Shown piece after piece: positions 11,142-22,990 of a stretch of 64,000 bases of DNA. The notes below the pieces were generated by a model. It saw nothing but the letters and a program-made list of their open reading frames with translations. It ran no database searches and was not told where the DNA came from. How positions within the stretch are numbered: position 1 is the stretch's first letter; every line of letters starts with the position of its first letter. The stretch is from Pezicula radicicola (Eukaryota > Ascomycota > Leotiomycetes > Helotiales > Dermateaceae): NCBI GenBank assembly GCA_003008705.1, contig PDUO01000062.1, forward strand, positions 5,891 through 69,890, read 5' to 3'. Both the position numbers and the translations under genes were made by a program.

Positions 11142-12556
11142 TTGGAGGCTCTGGCGCACGACTTGGGATTGCCATTTGGTCGATTTTCGCTTATGAGGTA
11201 TCTACAAGGTAGATTAGCAGTGTACTGGCCCAAGCTCGGCGAGTTGCGGAGGCAAAACCGTTGTCCTGTCTTTGATAATATACATACGAAAGGCCAAAGT
11301 GTGCGCCTGCTCAAGACCCTCGGTAATTCAGCCACTAATCTGATAGCGTATGATCAGGCTCGCTGTCAGCAAGACAAGAATACACCCTCCTGGACTAGCA
11401 TAGTCTACGGCTATACCACCTACAACAGAATCGTCTACGCCCTAACTCCCTGCCATGTTGCCAATAGCCCGCAAGCTCAGATTCCCGGCTCACATCAACT
11501 ATATCGACACACTACCGGCGCAGAGAAGCACTTTATAATGTCGCCGTCCGATACCGACATACGACAACCATCAAGGCGCTTAAGAAAGAAAAGAAGATTA
11601 TCGCGCGGGAGCAAGGCAGGCTGGAGAAGACACTAGACGAGTGCAGAAACAGAATCGACGTAGACGACAGCAACAAGATAAAGATCGAGGGGAACGGTAA
11701 ACTGCTCGAGAATTACAAAAATAGCATTATTGATATCAAGACCTTGCTTGAAAAGGTGCAGGGCTATAATCGTCGTCTGGGATACATTGCTGCTGCGTCG
11801 GGTAGCGTGCGGCCGGCGGAGGGTAGCTGTCACCAGGACTGGGCATTGATCCGTTGCGAGAATCTAAGCGGCAGCCGTGTCCCTCAGAATAAGGTATGTG
11901 ATAATATATATCATCTTGCCTTTCTCTCTCTCTCTCCCTCTCTCTCTGTGTGTGTATGTGTCTCTCTGTCTCACTCACAATTCCAGCACCGACGCATAGG
12001 CGACCTGGAAAAAGAGTCCATCTCCCACCCAATCAAGCGCCTCGGACTCGGAAGCGATGAGAACCAATCCCCCGAAGATGACACTGACAACGCCAACAAA
12101 TTCGAAAGCTGGCTCACGACAATCCAACAAGCGATGCTCCAATCCCCTAGCATCCCTATCATCCACGACGGTAGCGGCAGCACATATTCCACACCACCCC
12201 AACCAGGCGCCTACATCCTCAAACCACCAAGTGCACGCACCCGCTTCAAAACTGGCACTTTCAACAACATCCGCGCAACGATCGTAGATGATAAGGAGAC
12301 GTATGATATTACCCGAGAGTGGACCTTCCTTCGTTCCCCTTCTTCGTCTTTGTCATTAACTTCAAAACAACTTTCTCAACCGGGCGATTCGGGTTCGCTT
12401 CTTCTAGATGATAGGCTGAGGGCTATGGTTATATTGTCGGGTGGGGATTTATTTCCAGCGATTGGTGATTTGACTTTTGGGACGCCGTTACGGAATGTTT
12501 TAAGCTATATTGAGTGGTTTATGGGGTGGAAGACTGGAAGTTGTGTTTGGTTATGA
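11142..12556 (+). pseudogene. Trypsin-like serine-protease-fold protein (copy 1), one frameshift
   Basis: The His-Asp-Ser signature of a chymotrypsin-like fold is complete: the His region VYALTPCHVAN (about 11445), Asp in QDWALIRCENLS (about 11845), and Ser in QPGDSGSLLLDD (about 12385), followed by FGTPLRNVLSYIEWF. A coiled linker (KALKKEKKIIAREQGRLEK) separates His and Asp. An intron at about 11895-11985 contains a CT/GT microsatellite. The His part and the Asp-Ser part are in different frames, shifted near 11555 just after MSPSDTD; a 1-nt slip or an unseen intron could explain this. A degenerate paralog is at 25.9-26.9 kb. Such proteins are common and uncharacterised in fungi; a protease role is inferred only from the triad. 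Confidence 0.6.
11925..11965. repeat. CT/GT microsatellite inside an intron
   Basis: Tracts of CT and GT dinucleotides lie inside the intron of the trypsin-like gene, between its GTATGT donor and CCAG acceptor. Confidence 0.85.
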
Positions 12557-12956
12557 GCGTACACGTCTTGTACAATAAAAGACCATGAAAAAGGATAAAA
12601 AGCCAAAACTAGAGAAGTTTACTCACAGAAAGCCAAGTAGTAAATATGGAGTTTTATCTAAAGCTATTATAGGAGCAGCTACTTTTCTTGTTTATTTGCT
12701 TGATTGATTTGGCGAACTAAATAAAGTCTTGAGAATCTTTTGACTTTAGTTATGTTGAATAGTTGAAGGGGGTCTTATGTTAAAAACTCAGATTTGTATT
12801 AACATCTTCTTTAAAACATCGACAGCAAATCATGAATGTTTCCCCTTTTCTGAACAGTTTCCTTGTGAATGACTAGTAGAATGGTCTATAAAAATGGCAG
12901 TTAGATATTAGCATAAAGTAAAACAAAAAGCAAGAAGAAAAAATACATTTATATTA

Positions 12957-15900
12957 TTAGCTAATCTTCTCTGACTTCCTCTTCCTGTTCACCTTATCAA
13001 GAGCAATTCCATAGGCCTGCATCATCTCTTGCATACCTCTAACCGTCTCAGTTAGTTTAGCAACAAGCACTTTACTTCGTCTTACAACCTGGCAAAACCG
13101 TGCGAACGAAGCTAAGTTTACCTGCTCTATCTTCTTCTCGTCATCATACACAGCTTGCAACTTCGCCTCAACCTCTGATGCATCCTCCGGATCTGATCCG
13201 CGTATTAGGGCTACCTTGCTACAGTAAGCTTCCTCCTTGATATCCTTTTCAACATGTAACGATTCGACTACAGCGAGATCGATCAGATGAGATACGTTCT
13301 TTGAAGCCCAGAGCTCCAGTGTGCATTTGCGGAAGTCTTGCTTTAATTGCTCTGAAGCTTTGGCCCTTGCCTTAATCTTACCGAGTGCATGATCCTTTCG
13401 GGTTTGATATTCCTTAGAACTCTTCTCGAAAGCAAGGACTTCTTGTAGAGTTGGATTGAGAGTAAGACGGGCCATGAAAGCTAAAAGAGTTAGCGATATT
13501 ATATCAACGTTGAAACAAGCAAGTACATACGGGGTGGTAGTTCTAGCTTTTCACCTGGGAACGTGTCTGAAAGTGTGTAGGGGTTGGACTGAGACTGAGG
13601 CTGAAAATTGTCATCCTGTACCATTTCCCAATGCGAAGATAGAACGCTGAAGCTCTTCTGCCTTGCTGTGAACTCAGTCCCACTGCCATCAAGATGGGGG
13701 TAGAATGTCCTCAAGCAATCCTGTACAGATAAGTGGATAACCTCACCAAGTAAACCCTCATCAAGTAAAGGGTCATGTCCGCTTTCGGAGTCGTTATCAG
13801 AACTAGCATCTTCTTGGCGTTGATCAGGAAGTTGTAACAAAGGAGTCGATTCATTATTATCAAATAAATAACCCCCTAGGCCTTTGCCATCTACAACAGC
13901 AGCCAAAGAAGCGGCAGTGGTGTTGGTGACATAGGTCAGTCGGGAAGTTAGGTCAGGCGTAATGCTGGCCAACCCTCCGGTCTGTGGTGTCTTTCGCTCA
14001 TCAGGTTGGTTCTTTGGGTGTAAGATCTGCTGCCTCAGAGATTCCCGTTGTCGATTCGCCTCATTTTGAGTAAAAGGCCCGAATTCCGCCTTAGGGTTGG
14101 ACCTGCGCAAACACCATCTACGCGCATTCTCCAGCATGTACAACCCGCAGTCTACAGCATTATCTTGTTGTAAATGCCACTCAGGTTCCTGAGTTCCAAG
14201 GGTGATCTTCCTCTGGATGTTACACTGTTCTGCGAGGTACTGGAGATAGGATTTGATGTTCGATTTAATCACTTCATAGGAACCTGCTTTTGATGGCCAA
14301 GAGTCTAGTACCACTAGCCATAGGCCGATTGCAGCAGTTGTTAGAGTTTTCTTCGATAAAATGTTGAGGCTGAGAAAGGCGCGTAGATCCCCGACTACAG
14401 CTAGACACCAGTGATTGCCCTGGAGGTTGATAGGTATCAAAACCTGATCATATCGAGTCCAATCCAATCTCTTGTTCTTCCATTTTTCCTTCGGCCATTT
14501 TGACTTGCTCCAACGTGCTAGCCAGAAGCTTGATTCAATACCCGCATCCTTGTCTATATCGATGAGCCCCATGCCAAAGTTGATCAATTCGTCATTCAGC
14601 CACCGACCTTGATCTAGGCGGGAAAGGCTCTCTTGACTAATGACATGGCCGTTCGCTACCAACTGCTCCTTTGTGCCGCAGTCCTCAGTCTTAGTTGAGG
14701 ATAGGTCCTGGCTTCCCATAGTAGCAGGCGCTGTTTTCGTTCTCCCACCAGGTGATTTCTCGTGGAAAGGATGTCGTTCAATGTGTATTGACGGTCTACT
14801 CTCTCCAAAATGCTCATCTTCCGATATTGGCAGTTGAGGTAGATCATCGTCAAGATTACCGTGCCGAATTGACGCACTGGTAGAAGCAGGCGAAGAAGGT
14901 GCAGCCCATGTTTCGTCGCCGTTGGGGCTATCGAGTGGTGACATCGTGAATGGAAGCTCATTAGGGGCGCTCCTACCTCTCTCTGGAGTGGCGCGTATGG
15001 CTTCCGCCATCCTTTGTGTCCTGCCGAATTTCTCTGATGGACAGGGACTGTCATCTTGAAAGCCATGATCATGAATCGTTTCTGGCTGCTGAAGCTTGAC
15101 GCCTTTGGCTTTCGTTGGCCTTTCCCCTCGTTTTCCAGCAGCAGCAGCTACCAGTTGATCTCTCCATTTCACGACATCAGCGCGGGCATAAACAGTAGGA
15201 TCAGCCTTCTCGCCGCGCGTGCGGGTTTGAAATCTTTGAACGCGGAAGACGTCAAGAGCCTCTGATATTCGAATGATTTGTGCAGTTCCCCTGGGCGTAC
15301 AATTGATGGTTTCCAAATCGAAGCCCGTGTTGACGGCCTTGGTAGCTTGTTTGGCTGCGCGGTCCTTATTCTCTTCTTCTTCATCCTCCGTGCCCTCGTC
15401 CGTGCGCTCGTCCTTCTCGTCTTCCAGCAGCTGCTGCTTCTGTAGCTGCAGGATGCCTTCATGCAGCTTCTCCAGGGTATCCTTCGCAGCTAACAGGCTC
15501 GCACCCCATTCCCAATATGCCTCCCAGACACCTATATCGAGCCTCCTACAGATCCTACTCAGGACTGCGTACTTTCGCCGATCCCCTTTGATTTTCTGGA
15601 TCCAGTGCTCTGTCTGTTCGGCCTCGGTGAAGCGCAAGAGGTACCGGCGCTCGAAAGGCGTCGTACGTAGAACCCACGACTTGAAAGACTCGGTTTGGCT
15701 GCATGCGCCTTCTCGCAATTGTCGCTGATACGCAGTGCGCAATTGACCCATCGCTGCACTCATTGTCTGTTGGTGCTCCTTCAAGCCGCGATCAATCTGC
15801 ACGTTCGCATGGATGAACTCTTGCTTCCATGTCTCGATATCGGGCGGCGGCGCTACTGGTGTGACGCTGCGTTGATGTGAAGTTAGTAGACATGCCACGC

Positions 15901-15967
15901 CGTTCTGTTCTGGAGAAGAGGCTGCCTACCTGAGCACTCCTTGCGCCTCGTTGAGATGTTGCTCCAT
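12957..15967 (-). CDS. Ulp1/C48-family cysteine protease domain protein, 965 aa
   Basis: Exons are 15967-15930, 15866-13531 and 13480-12957. Both introns have good donors (GTAGGC, GTATGT) and acceptors, the first with a TACTAAC branch point, and the frame holds to give 965 aa. The Ulp1-type (SUMO/NEDD8-protease-like) fold is in the middle: RWLNDELINFGMGL, the His in NLQGNHWCLAVV, the Asp in LDSWPS, and the Gln...Cys pair in LQQDNAVDCGLYML. The N-terminal half is acidic and Ser/Pro-rich with a coiled segment; the C-terminal exon is helical and ends in RKRKSEK, a likely nuclear signal. No stop or frameshift is seen, in contrast to most neighbours. Ulp1-like genes of this kind are often dispersed or mobile-element-linked in fungi, so a desumoylase role is not proved. 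An inverted repeat lies about 150 bp upstream. Confidence 0.85.
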
Positions 15968-16119
15968 GGTGCCGGACGATGAGAGGACAGGAAGGCACTT
16001 GAAGCCCTCGAAAGCCAAGAAGGACGCTGAAGATGGAACATAGTTAGTTGCTAGGAAAGGGAAGAAGAAGGTACGACTTGTACAGACAAAGAAGTCAAAC
16101 TCATCAGCAGCGGAATCAT

Positions 16120-16200
16120 GTGACTCGTATACTTTGGGCCATAATCTGGCCCAAACTTCTGAACTTTTGGGTTGAAATCACCCCAAAGTATATGAATCAC
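16120..16200. repeat. 81-bp inverted repeat upstream of the Ulp1-like gene
   Basis: The left arm GTGACTCGTATACTTTGGG (16120-16138) matches the complement of the right arm CCCAAAGTATATGAATCAC (16182-16200) at 17 of 19 positions, both mismatches being C/T or G/A. Smaller palindromes (GGGCC...GGCCC and CCCAAA...TTTGGG) nest inside. It may be a tiny MITE-like hairpin or a regulatory palindrome. Confidence 0.7.
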
Positions 16201-16899
16201 GTGCGACTGCCCGGAACGGACAAACATGATAACGATAACCTCGACATAACAACGCAGGAACTGTGGGAATGTCGCAACAACAAGAATGACAGGAAAAAGA
16301 TCAAAACACAAAATTGTTAACTTTGCACTAAAACTCAATGCAACCGGGGAAGCTGTTGCGTGCGAGTCATCCTTCTTCTGGCCTTGTTAGATTTCGATTC
16401 TGTGATTGTTCCCATATCAGAGAACCATCATTGGTACACTGGAATAGTCGGTGGGCGTGTATGCTCACAACGCTGTTAAATTGTGCATTAAATGGAGATG
16501 GGCTAGGTGCCGTGGCCTATACTTGATCGAAAATGAAATGCTAGACGATAGACGATGCACGGAAGTATAGATTTACCACTCTCGGAAAATGAAGGGCGAG
16601 AGTTACGATGGAGGGGAGGTACTTGACTCCTACGGCCTTTTCAGTGAGATGTGATTATATGCTAAGTCGCCTAACTCATGCAAATAGGCATATCTCCCTT
16701 GAAGTATTCTACGCTTCTATTGGCTCATTTGGAGGCCATGAGCAAAGGCAGCACAGTCTCGCTTAGTGTACATTTTGATTTGATAGAAGACAACGTATAA
16801 ATCAAGAAGATAGAGGTTATAATTATCTCCATCTCCATCTCTACCCTCTACCTTCTACCTTCTACTTCCCCATTCCCCAAATCCATCCAAAGCAGCCAG

Positions 16900-17565
16900 C
16901 TACCCTATATCATATCAAGGCCGGCTGGCTTGAAGACCGCATCGTCTTCTGTGTCGCATACGGTGCTCCATTCTCCAACGACCGTCAACCCCCGAGTATT
17001 TCACCGTCCAAGCCGAGCCACAGTGGATGAAGGAAGTTATAATTCTACACTGTCCGCGCCAAAGCTCTGATAATTATAATGCTATCCCCGACCATGTCGA
17101 CGAACTTGGTCCTCTCAAGGGCAGCGGCAGGCCTTCGTTCAGCTACGAAAAAGGAGGACCCAGGTACATTAACCTGCGACAACAACGACGACCACTATCC
17201 CGGCACCTATCCTCTGCACCGACAATGTCTCGCCATCGCAAAGCAAGTTATTGTATACAACGTATCGATAGCGGCAGTGGCGGAAAACATAGGCGCATTC
17301 GGTAGGTGCAAAGTCTCTGAGAGAGCTCGTCGAGTTTTACTGGCAGCGTCTCGTTGATACTATGGCCAATTGGCCTCGGCCGTAGTCTTTGCAATCGGAG
17401 GCGCATATGGTTACTGCTTAAGAAGACACGATTCGGCGATCTCGCTAATCCATTCATTAATAGGCTAGAAGGTTATACATGTCTAAGTGTTCCGACGCCG
17501 TGGCTACTTAGGCACTATCCCGACCTAGATGCATCGCCTTGCAAATGTGAGGAGGGCGGATGATT
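16900..17565 (+). pseudogene. Unrecognised degenerate coding remnant
   Basis: Protein-like stretches in shifting frames include a piece from DNNDDHYPGTYPLHRQC to AIAKQVI (about 17190-17250) and LRELVEFYWQRLVDTMANW (about 17315-17370), preceded by a pyrimidine-rich leader at 16830-16870. Stops and frame changes interrupt it. The style resembles large lineage-expanded fungal families such as F-box-like proteins, but I cannot name it. Confidence 0.3.
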
Positions 17566-17729
17566 GATTTGTATCACACGTCGAATTTTAGGGTTAATAC
17601 ACATCTCAACTCATATCAAATGGCCGACGAGCAAGCATTTCCTAGCAGCTATCTGTATTTATTCTCATGTTGGTCAGCTGGTGAGCGCCTTGAGTACCTA
17701 AACGAATTATAAAAATATAATAGTATTAG

Positions 17730-17865
17730 TACTCTCTCTCTCTCTCTCTCTCTCCAATCTAAAGAAGTACGGAAGTAAATAGATAATTAATTCTAAGAAG
17801 CGAAGCACAAGGCTGGGCAGGGCAAGGCTAGGTAAGGCTAGGCAAGGCTAGGCAAGGCTCCTCCG
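17730..17865. repeat. CT microsatellite and 10-bp GGCTAGGCAA minisatellite
   Basis: A pure CT run lies at about 17732-17755. About five 10-bp units (GGCTAGGCAA and variants) follow at about 17808-17860. Both lie in the upstream region of the gene starting at 17987. Confidence 0.85.
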
Positions 17866-17986
17866 GAACGGACAAACCTAACAAGCCGGGCCGGGGCTAC
17901 GAGCAAGGCACAACAAACAAACAAACAAGAACAAAACAACTACAACCATCAATCATCAACCATCAACTATCGCCCACTTGCTCTCT

Positions 17987-19609
17987 ATGGATCCGCATTC
18001 TGCGTATACTCCGTATATATGTTCTTGTCCTTCTATGGTCTCCCCCGTTGCTATCAATAGCAACGACAAGCACTTCATCGAGCATTCTGCCCTCATCCAT
18101 CGCATTTTAGATTGGCAAGAAGCCAGCACCAACAACGACAACGACGACGACGACGATTCTCTAATCCTCCTCAATTCCAATACTTCCTCCTTACCTGCGA
18201 CGCGGAAGAGGAAGATGGTAGATGCGCCATCCTCTCAGAGACCCCCGAGATCTGCCTCTCCTAAAAAACGTCGTCGTAACGCGCGCTCCTCCGAAGCAGA
18301 TGTCCATGGTGACAACGACGACGACGACAACAACTCCTGTCCCACGCCGGCTGCAGAGACTCCAGATGCCACCTTCTCATCAATCTCTCATACGATATCC
18401 ATGCCCATGTCAGAAGGCGGCGCAAATGCTTTTCCCATCGTATCCTCAGCTTCATCACCCGACCTCTCTCAACACTATCGGCTCCCCGACCGACGTGCTC
18501 AGGCGCACTCATCCCAATTTTCACAGCCGACACAGAGTCGAGCAACACAATCGAGGACCTCCAGTCCAAGCAAAGGAGGCAGCCGGCAGAAGCGTATAGC
18601 ATTGGAATTCACGACGCCAAGTTTCTTCAGTGGATTGCCCGACTGTGATGACGATGATACCGACGACAACACCGAATCAGCTCCAGCCCAAATTCCTGCC
18701 TCTATCGCGACTCTGATCCATGATCTGTCCGAGACCAGAAATACGCTGCATTGCGTTCCGTCTGCGCTGAAGGCATGGATCCAAAAGTATTCACATGGCA
18801 CCGAGTGCATTCCCGACGAGGCCTACGACGACACATCCTCGGCCAACTCACCGACACCCCATCTCGTGCGCGACATATATGAGGATGCGAGGAGGGTTTA
18901 TCGGGCACATAGCGACGAGCAAGCATGGTATCCGGTGATTCGCTTGGTTCTCAGTACTATTTGCGAACACCGCTCAGCTTCATTTCTGGAGGTTGATAAC
19001 AGTCAGAGCAAATCCGTATGTCAGGAATTACTGCCACTCTCCGGTACTACTGCCATCTCTACCGTGAAGACCGATTTTCTGCTTCAGCTCAACCGGAACC
19101 ACAAAGGTGTTGGCTCGCTTCTGAACCCAGTTTTCAAACAACAACCCAACCTCTCCCTCTCCGCCTTCAACGACCCGAACACGTCGAAAACCTTTACCGC
19201 TGCCATCATCGAGGTAAAAGCACCAGGAGGTGATTTCGATGAAGGCGTCTATCAATTTTCCGTTGCTAGTGCCGGCGTGTTCGCACGGTTACGGACCTTG
19301 TTCAGTACATTTGCGACGAATCCCATACCTATGCCTGTGATTGGATGGGTTATCCATGGTCATTTCTGGTACCTTCATGTTGCATATGTACAGGCGGATA
19401 CATCAATTGTTAGTATCACCTTTTCTGTGGACTGCAAGTATACTAACAGGATATAGCGCGTTCTTGGTCCCCTGCCTTCGGGCAATACGTCGACTCTTCT
19501 CGGGATCTTTCGGTTGTTGCGCATTTTAGAGGTTGTGAAGGACTGGGTCAAGGATGTATACTGGCCCTTTCTGCGGGATCTTTCAGGGGAGTTGCTGCAG
19601 AGACAATAA
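17987..19609 (+). CDS. PD-(D/E)XK nuclease-like domain protein, 524 aa
   Basis: The start is the ATG at 17987 (MDPHSAYTPYIC). Exon 1 ends at 19408, a 48-bp intron with TACTAAC spans 19409-19456, and exon 2 ends at the TAA at 19607-19609. The N-terminal half is low complexity, with Asp/Asn runs and an RKRK/KKRRR nuclear-type signal. The C-terminal half fits a widespread fungal PD-(D/E)XK-like family: WYPVIRLVLSTI, then TVKTDFLLQLNRN (acidic position), TAAIIEVKAPGGDFDEGVY (the E-x-K catalytic-like pair), and a short hydrophobic end. The family is common in accessory fungal DNA and its biochemistry is unproven. No lesion is seen. Confidence 0.8.
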
Positions 19610-19924
19610 ATAATTCATTCCGAGATATTTGTGATCCTTTGTTGCCGCCAACTAGCATGCGTGATGTGAGAAGACAAAATCAAGCTGGGAGGTGATCTAT
19701 CAAGACTGTGGTGATGAGTGGTTGAGACTTGCGTATCGAAAGAGGAAATAGAAGAGTGAGGACGGGCTCGTTTTCGTGGTCTGATTTCCTCCTCGTCCTC
19801 CCCCCTCCTCTCCCATAAGACTGCTTGTGTTCTCCCTCGCTTCTTCGGACTTCGTGAGCGCGACGCCTTCACCCTAAGCTGAACGTTTACATTCCTCGGG
19901 AGAAAAATACACACTACTCCCGCC

Positions 19925-20097
19925 TAGAGCCGGTCCTACTTTCCGCCCCGCCCCCCATAAATAAATGTTATTCGATAGACCTGTTACTAGGGTGCTCTGA
20001 TGAATCACTCCATCAGCCTCATCTGGTTTTGCTAGCCCCATGGTACCCACCGTATAACATTTATTTAGGGGGGGATAGTGTAGTAGAGCCGGTCCTA
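19925..20097. mobile_element. MITE-like element of about 173 bp with TA ends
   Basis: Imperfect terminal inverted repeats of about 50 bp face each other. The inner parts match closely (ATAAATAAATGTTAT at the left against ATAACATTTATTTA at the right, each with a C/G-rich run). The outer ends carry GAGCCGGTCC, itself nearly palindromic, so it also appears as a direct repeat. TA dinucleotides flank both ends, as expected for a Tc1/mariner-type target duplication. No coding capacity. Confidence 0.7.
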
Positions 20098-22290
20098 CAA
20101 TCTTTAATCCTGTAAGCCACAATGCTTTTCGCGCTTTCAAGAAAGCATCTAGCCACGGGGACATAGTCTATACGAAGCGCGCAAATATAAACTTATGACT
20201 ATTAAGCAGAGGTTGCGTATGGCGATTGTGAAATGCCTCCTCGAGCCCGCATATGTGTGACCAGACAAGGCTCGCTTCCCGGTTCTCCTGAAACTTGGGC
20301 TTATCGAATGCAATATATAAATCGACATAAATGAGGAAGTTGTTTGCGAGATCATACACGCTGTCGGAATTTCCAGTGTAACGGTGTTATACCTCGCCAT
20401 GCCATTTGTCCGCAACCAATCCTCCTCGGCTTGCGGAACCATATATACCCCCGTTCTAAGTTCTGTCCTTGGAATTTCAGGGCTGGACTCCTAGAGTTCA
20501 TGTCTCTGAATTGCTATGCTGCTAGAAGCGGGAAGTTCATTCCGAGCCACGTACACTTAAGTGCCTAGTACCTCTTGCGGCATAGTCCCACCAGGGTTTT
20601 GCGAGTATTCCCCAAGCGATGTCGAATCAAGAGCTATCTTCTCGTCAATCGCAAAGATGTGTTCTAGGAGACGTTACCGTGCTGCTAGTCTTTTGTGCTA
20701 CACCTATTATTTCCGTAACAGCAGGCGAGTTTTACGCCGTCACTGCCGATGTAAATGTAGCAGCGCCCGGAACCAAGGTCGTTGTACTGAAAATATCGAA
20801 ATAGTAGTATCGGATACAAAAACAATAAATCTACTTCCGTCAAATAACTCAGCGGGGAAAGATGATGGATTCTCCCCCCATGATAATGTCTCGGTAACAA
20901 TTGGCGTTAGGGTAGGAAATTCAAGGAAAGACACCGAACTAGAGCCAACTTAACGGCTATATAATCTTATTATCGTAGTTATAAATACTAGGAGGACTAG
21001 TGGCTTTGAATGATTTCCCTTTATCTATCGAAAGAAGGTAACTCTTATCGTCTAGTAGGTGGAAGTTTTAGCAGAAGTAAGTATAGTCCGAATAAGTACA
21101 TCCGAGATCTATGATTCTAGGAATCAGACAACTATACTTCAATTTTTTAGTATATAGCGAAGAAGAAATCACACAAGATGGCATACAATGCAAGGGGGAA
21201 GTGCATCTATAATGTTTAGAACGCGGGAGTCGTAGTCGAGCGGCGCGTCGAAGATATACGGATCGTTTGACAAAAAGTCCGATGGGCAAAGAAGTACAGC
21301 TCCGAACAGAAAGAGAACAATGGAAATAAGACTAAAATGCCACTTCTACAATGTTTTCCTGCTGGGTTCCACTGTAGAAACTTCTATGGCTCCGACCGTC
21401 GTTGAAGCTTGAGAAACAAAGAGGTATTGGGATATTTTTGATATTTTGACATTTTGCGATTGCTCGCAAGGAAGCAAAACAAAGTTTCACATCAAACAGA
21501 GCATAAACCCATTTAAATAAGTGGTTGTCAGCCCCTGTCCATCCAGTTAATAAGGATCAAGTAGTGGTCAAGTTGGAAGCTTACTGGGCAACGCGAGTAT
21601 CGTTCGAAATTAGATGCTCGAGCATTCTTGGCCTCTTTGCCAGCTTGATAGAATTTCTTGCATTATCTACGAGTAGTCTTGCGGGACGATTAGACAAAGT
21701 GGAGTCCTGAACTTGATTAGATGCTTCCTTGTATACTTTCAGGTGTGCTCGAGACATGACTGAAGCCTGAGAACCTCAACTCGAAGGCAAAGAAGTTAGA
21801 CTCAAAGTAGTTGATGGTTGGGAATAGAATAGGGTGAAAATACAACTAAATCCACGTGTTCCTTCTCGGAATAGGGTCACTTGACTTATCAGTAGGGAAG
21901 CTCTGTCGGCGAAGAAGTTCATGTAGCCGACACTAGAGCATCGCTAAACTTCTCGAAGTAAGCCAGCTCGGCTTTCTCTACCTCACTTAGGTTGGAGAAA
22001 ACATCTGCTAGTGCGTTTTAAGGAAGGCCGTCGACAAACATTTGATTATCTTCTTTGGACTCCTCTTGACCCACCAAGCACTAAAGGAAGGGAACATAGA
22101 GAATAGCTGGGTTTGTTTTATGTCTGTATATGTATCATAAACAAACAAACAAACTAATCAGCATAAAATAGCTTCAAAGTGAACTAAGAAACTATCAAGC
22201 AACCCTCCTCATCGAAACGCTTCCTAGCAAGGAACCTCGCAGCAAGGCATGTCACAGCCGAGCATACCACAGAAGAGCATACTCCAACAG
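20098..22290. other. About 2.2 kb without a recognisable gene
   Basis: Only short frames. A minus-strand stretch at about 20442-20100 is protein-like (YDLANNFLIYVDLYIAFD, SLVWSHICGLEEAF) but I cannot assign it. Small frames at 20619-20804 and 21525-21710 have no motif. Confidence 0.4.
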
Positions 22291-22303
22291 AGCATATCGC
22301 TCG

Positions 22304-22500
22304 ATGAACAGAACGGTCATTCTCGCTGGAGAAGTGCAGATGAGCAACGGCATTCTGAGCAGATTCCTCAAGAAGAAAAAGGAATACTTGGAGCTGACTA
22401 AATCACATCTTGTACACTTCAAGAGCCAGGCGCGCGCATGGAAAATTCCTCTGCATACACCAGCGGTACTGTGCTATGTTCATCCGGAGAGTAGGTTTAT
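22304..22500 (+). pseudogene. PH-domain fragment
   Basis: AGEVQMSNGILSRFLKKKKE then LELTKSHLVHFKSQARA matches the first strands of a pleckstrin-homology domain found in large fungal proteins, which binds phosphoinositides or protein partners. After about 60 residues the similarity stops. The FHA fragment 700 bp downstream on the same strand may belong to the same former gene. Confidence 0.45.
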
Positions 22501-22678
22501 GTTAGCACAAGTACAATTACTGTACCTAGCCCCCAGTGCCTAATATGAGGTATTGGAGTGCGCTGTCAAAAGTCACAGTACTGTACTATACACCCCCGCA
22601 TGCACTGCACTGCAACTGCTGGGGGTTCTTAATGCTGAGTTATTGCACAAACCGTCGAAGACGCTTAAGAGGCGGTCA

Positions 22679-22990
22679 TTAGCAACTTGTAGGGAGAGGT
22701 TTCTTTGCGAAAGATTCTCCCTTAGAGGCTGAATCGAAACGATCCTCACCATTAGATGGTGAGTTATTCGGATCCTCGAGGTTTTGACGAGGGCCAATAG
22801 TATCTATCGTCTGTAGAGACCGTAGTGTTAGCAAAGACAAGATATAACTGGAGATGATGGAGATAATGTAAAGTGAGAAACGCGCTGTGTAGAGTCTGAA
22901 AAGCAGTAGGAAAGTAAGGACCGGGCTCAGACTTACCTCTCGATGAGGGGACTCTCTTAGTTTCTGAGGGATTTCCATAGTGTAAAACAC
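22679..22990 (-). CDS. Unrecognised open frame with a hydrophobic segment
   Basis: A 103-codon open frame with one long hydrophobic stretch (FSLYIISIISSYILSLL) and a polar C-terminal tail. No family recognised, and it overlaps the gap between the PH and FHA fragments. It may be chance. Confidence 0.2.
   Translation of the reverse strand: MFYTMEIPQKLRESPHREVSLSPVLTFLLLFRLYTARFSLYIISIISSYILSLLTLRSLQTIDTIGPRQNLEDPNNSPSNGEDRFDSASKGESFAKKPLPTSC

Noticed and set aside
14640..15880. Several plus-strand ORFs, some Ser- or Cys-rich, within 14.6-15.9 kb
   Set aside because: They are antisense to the intact Ulp1-like gene, which has full motif support.
13499..15898. A 799-codon single-exon model starting at MACLLTSHQ
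   Set aside because: The first 10 codons lie in an intron with a TACTAAC branch; a better first exon starts at 15967 and the last exon is at 13480-12957.
17736..17862. CT and GGCTAGGCAA repeats as a CRISPR-like or origin structure
   Set aside because: They are simple tandem microsatellites without spacers.
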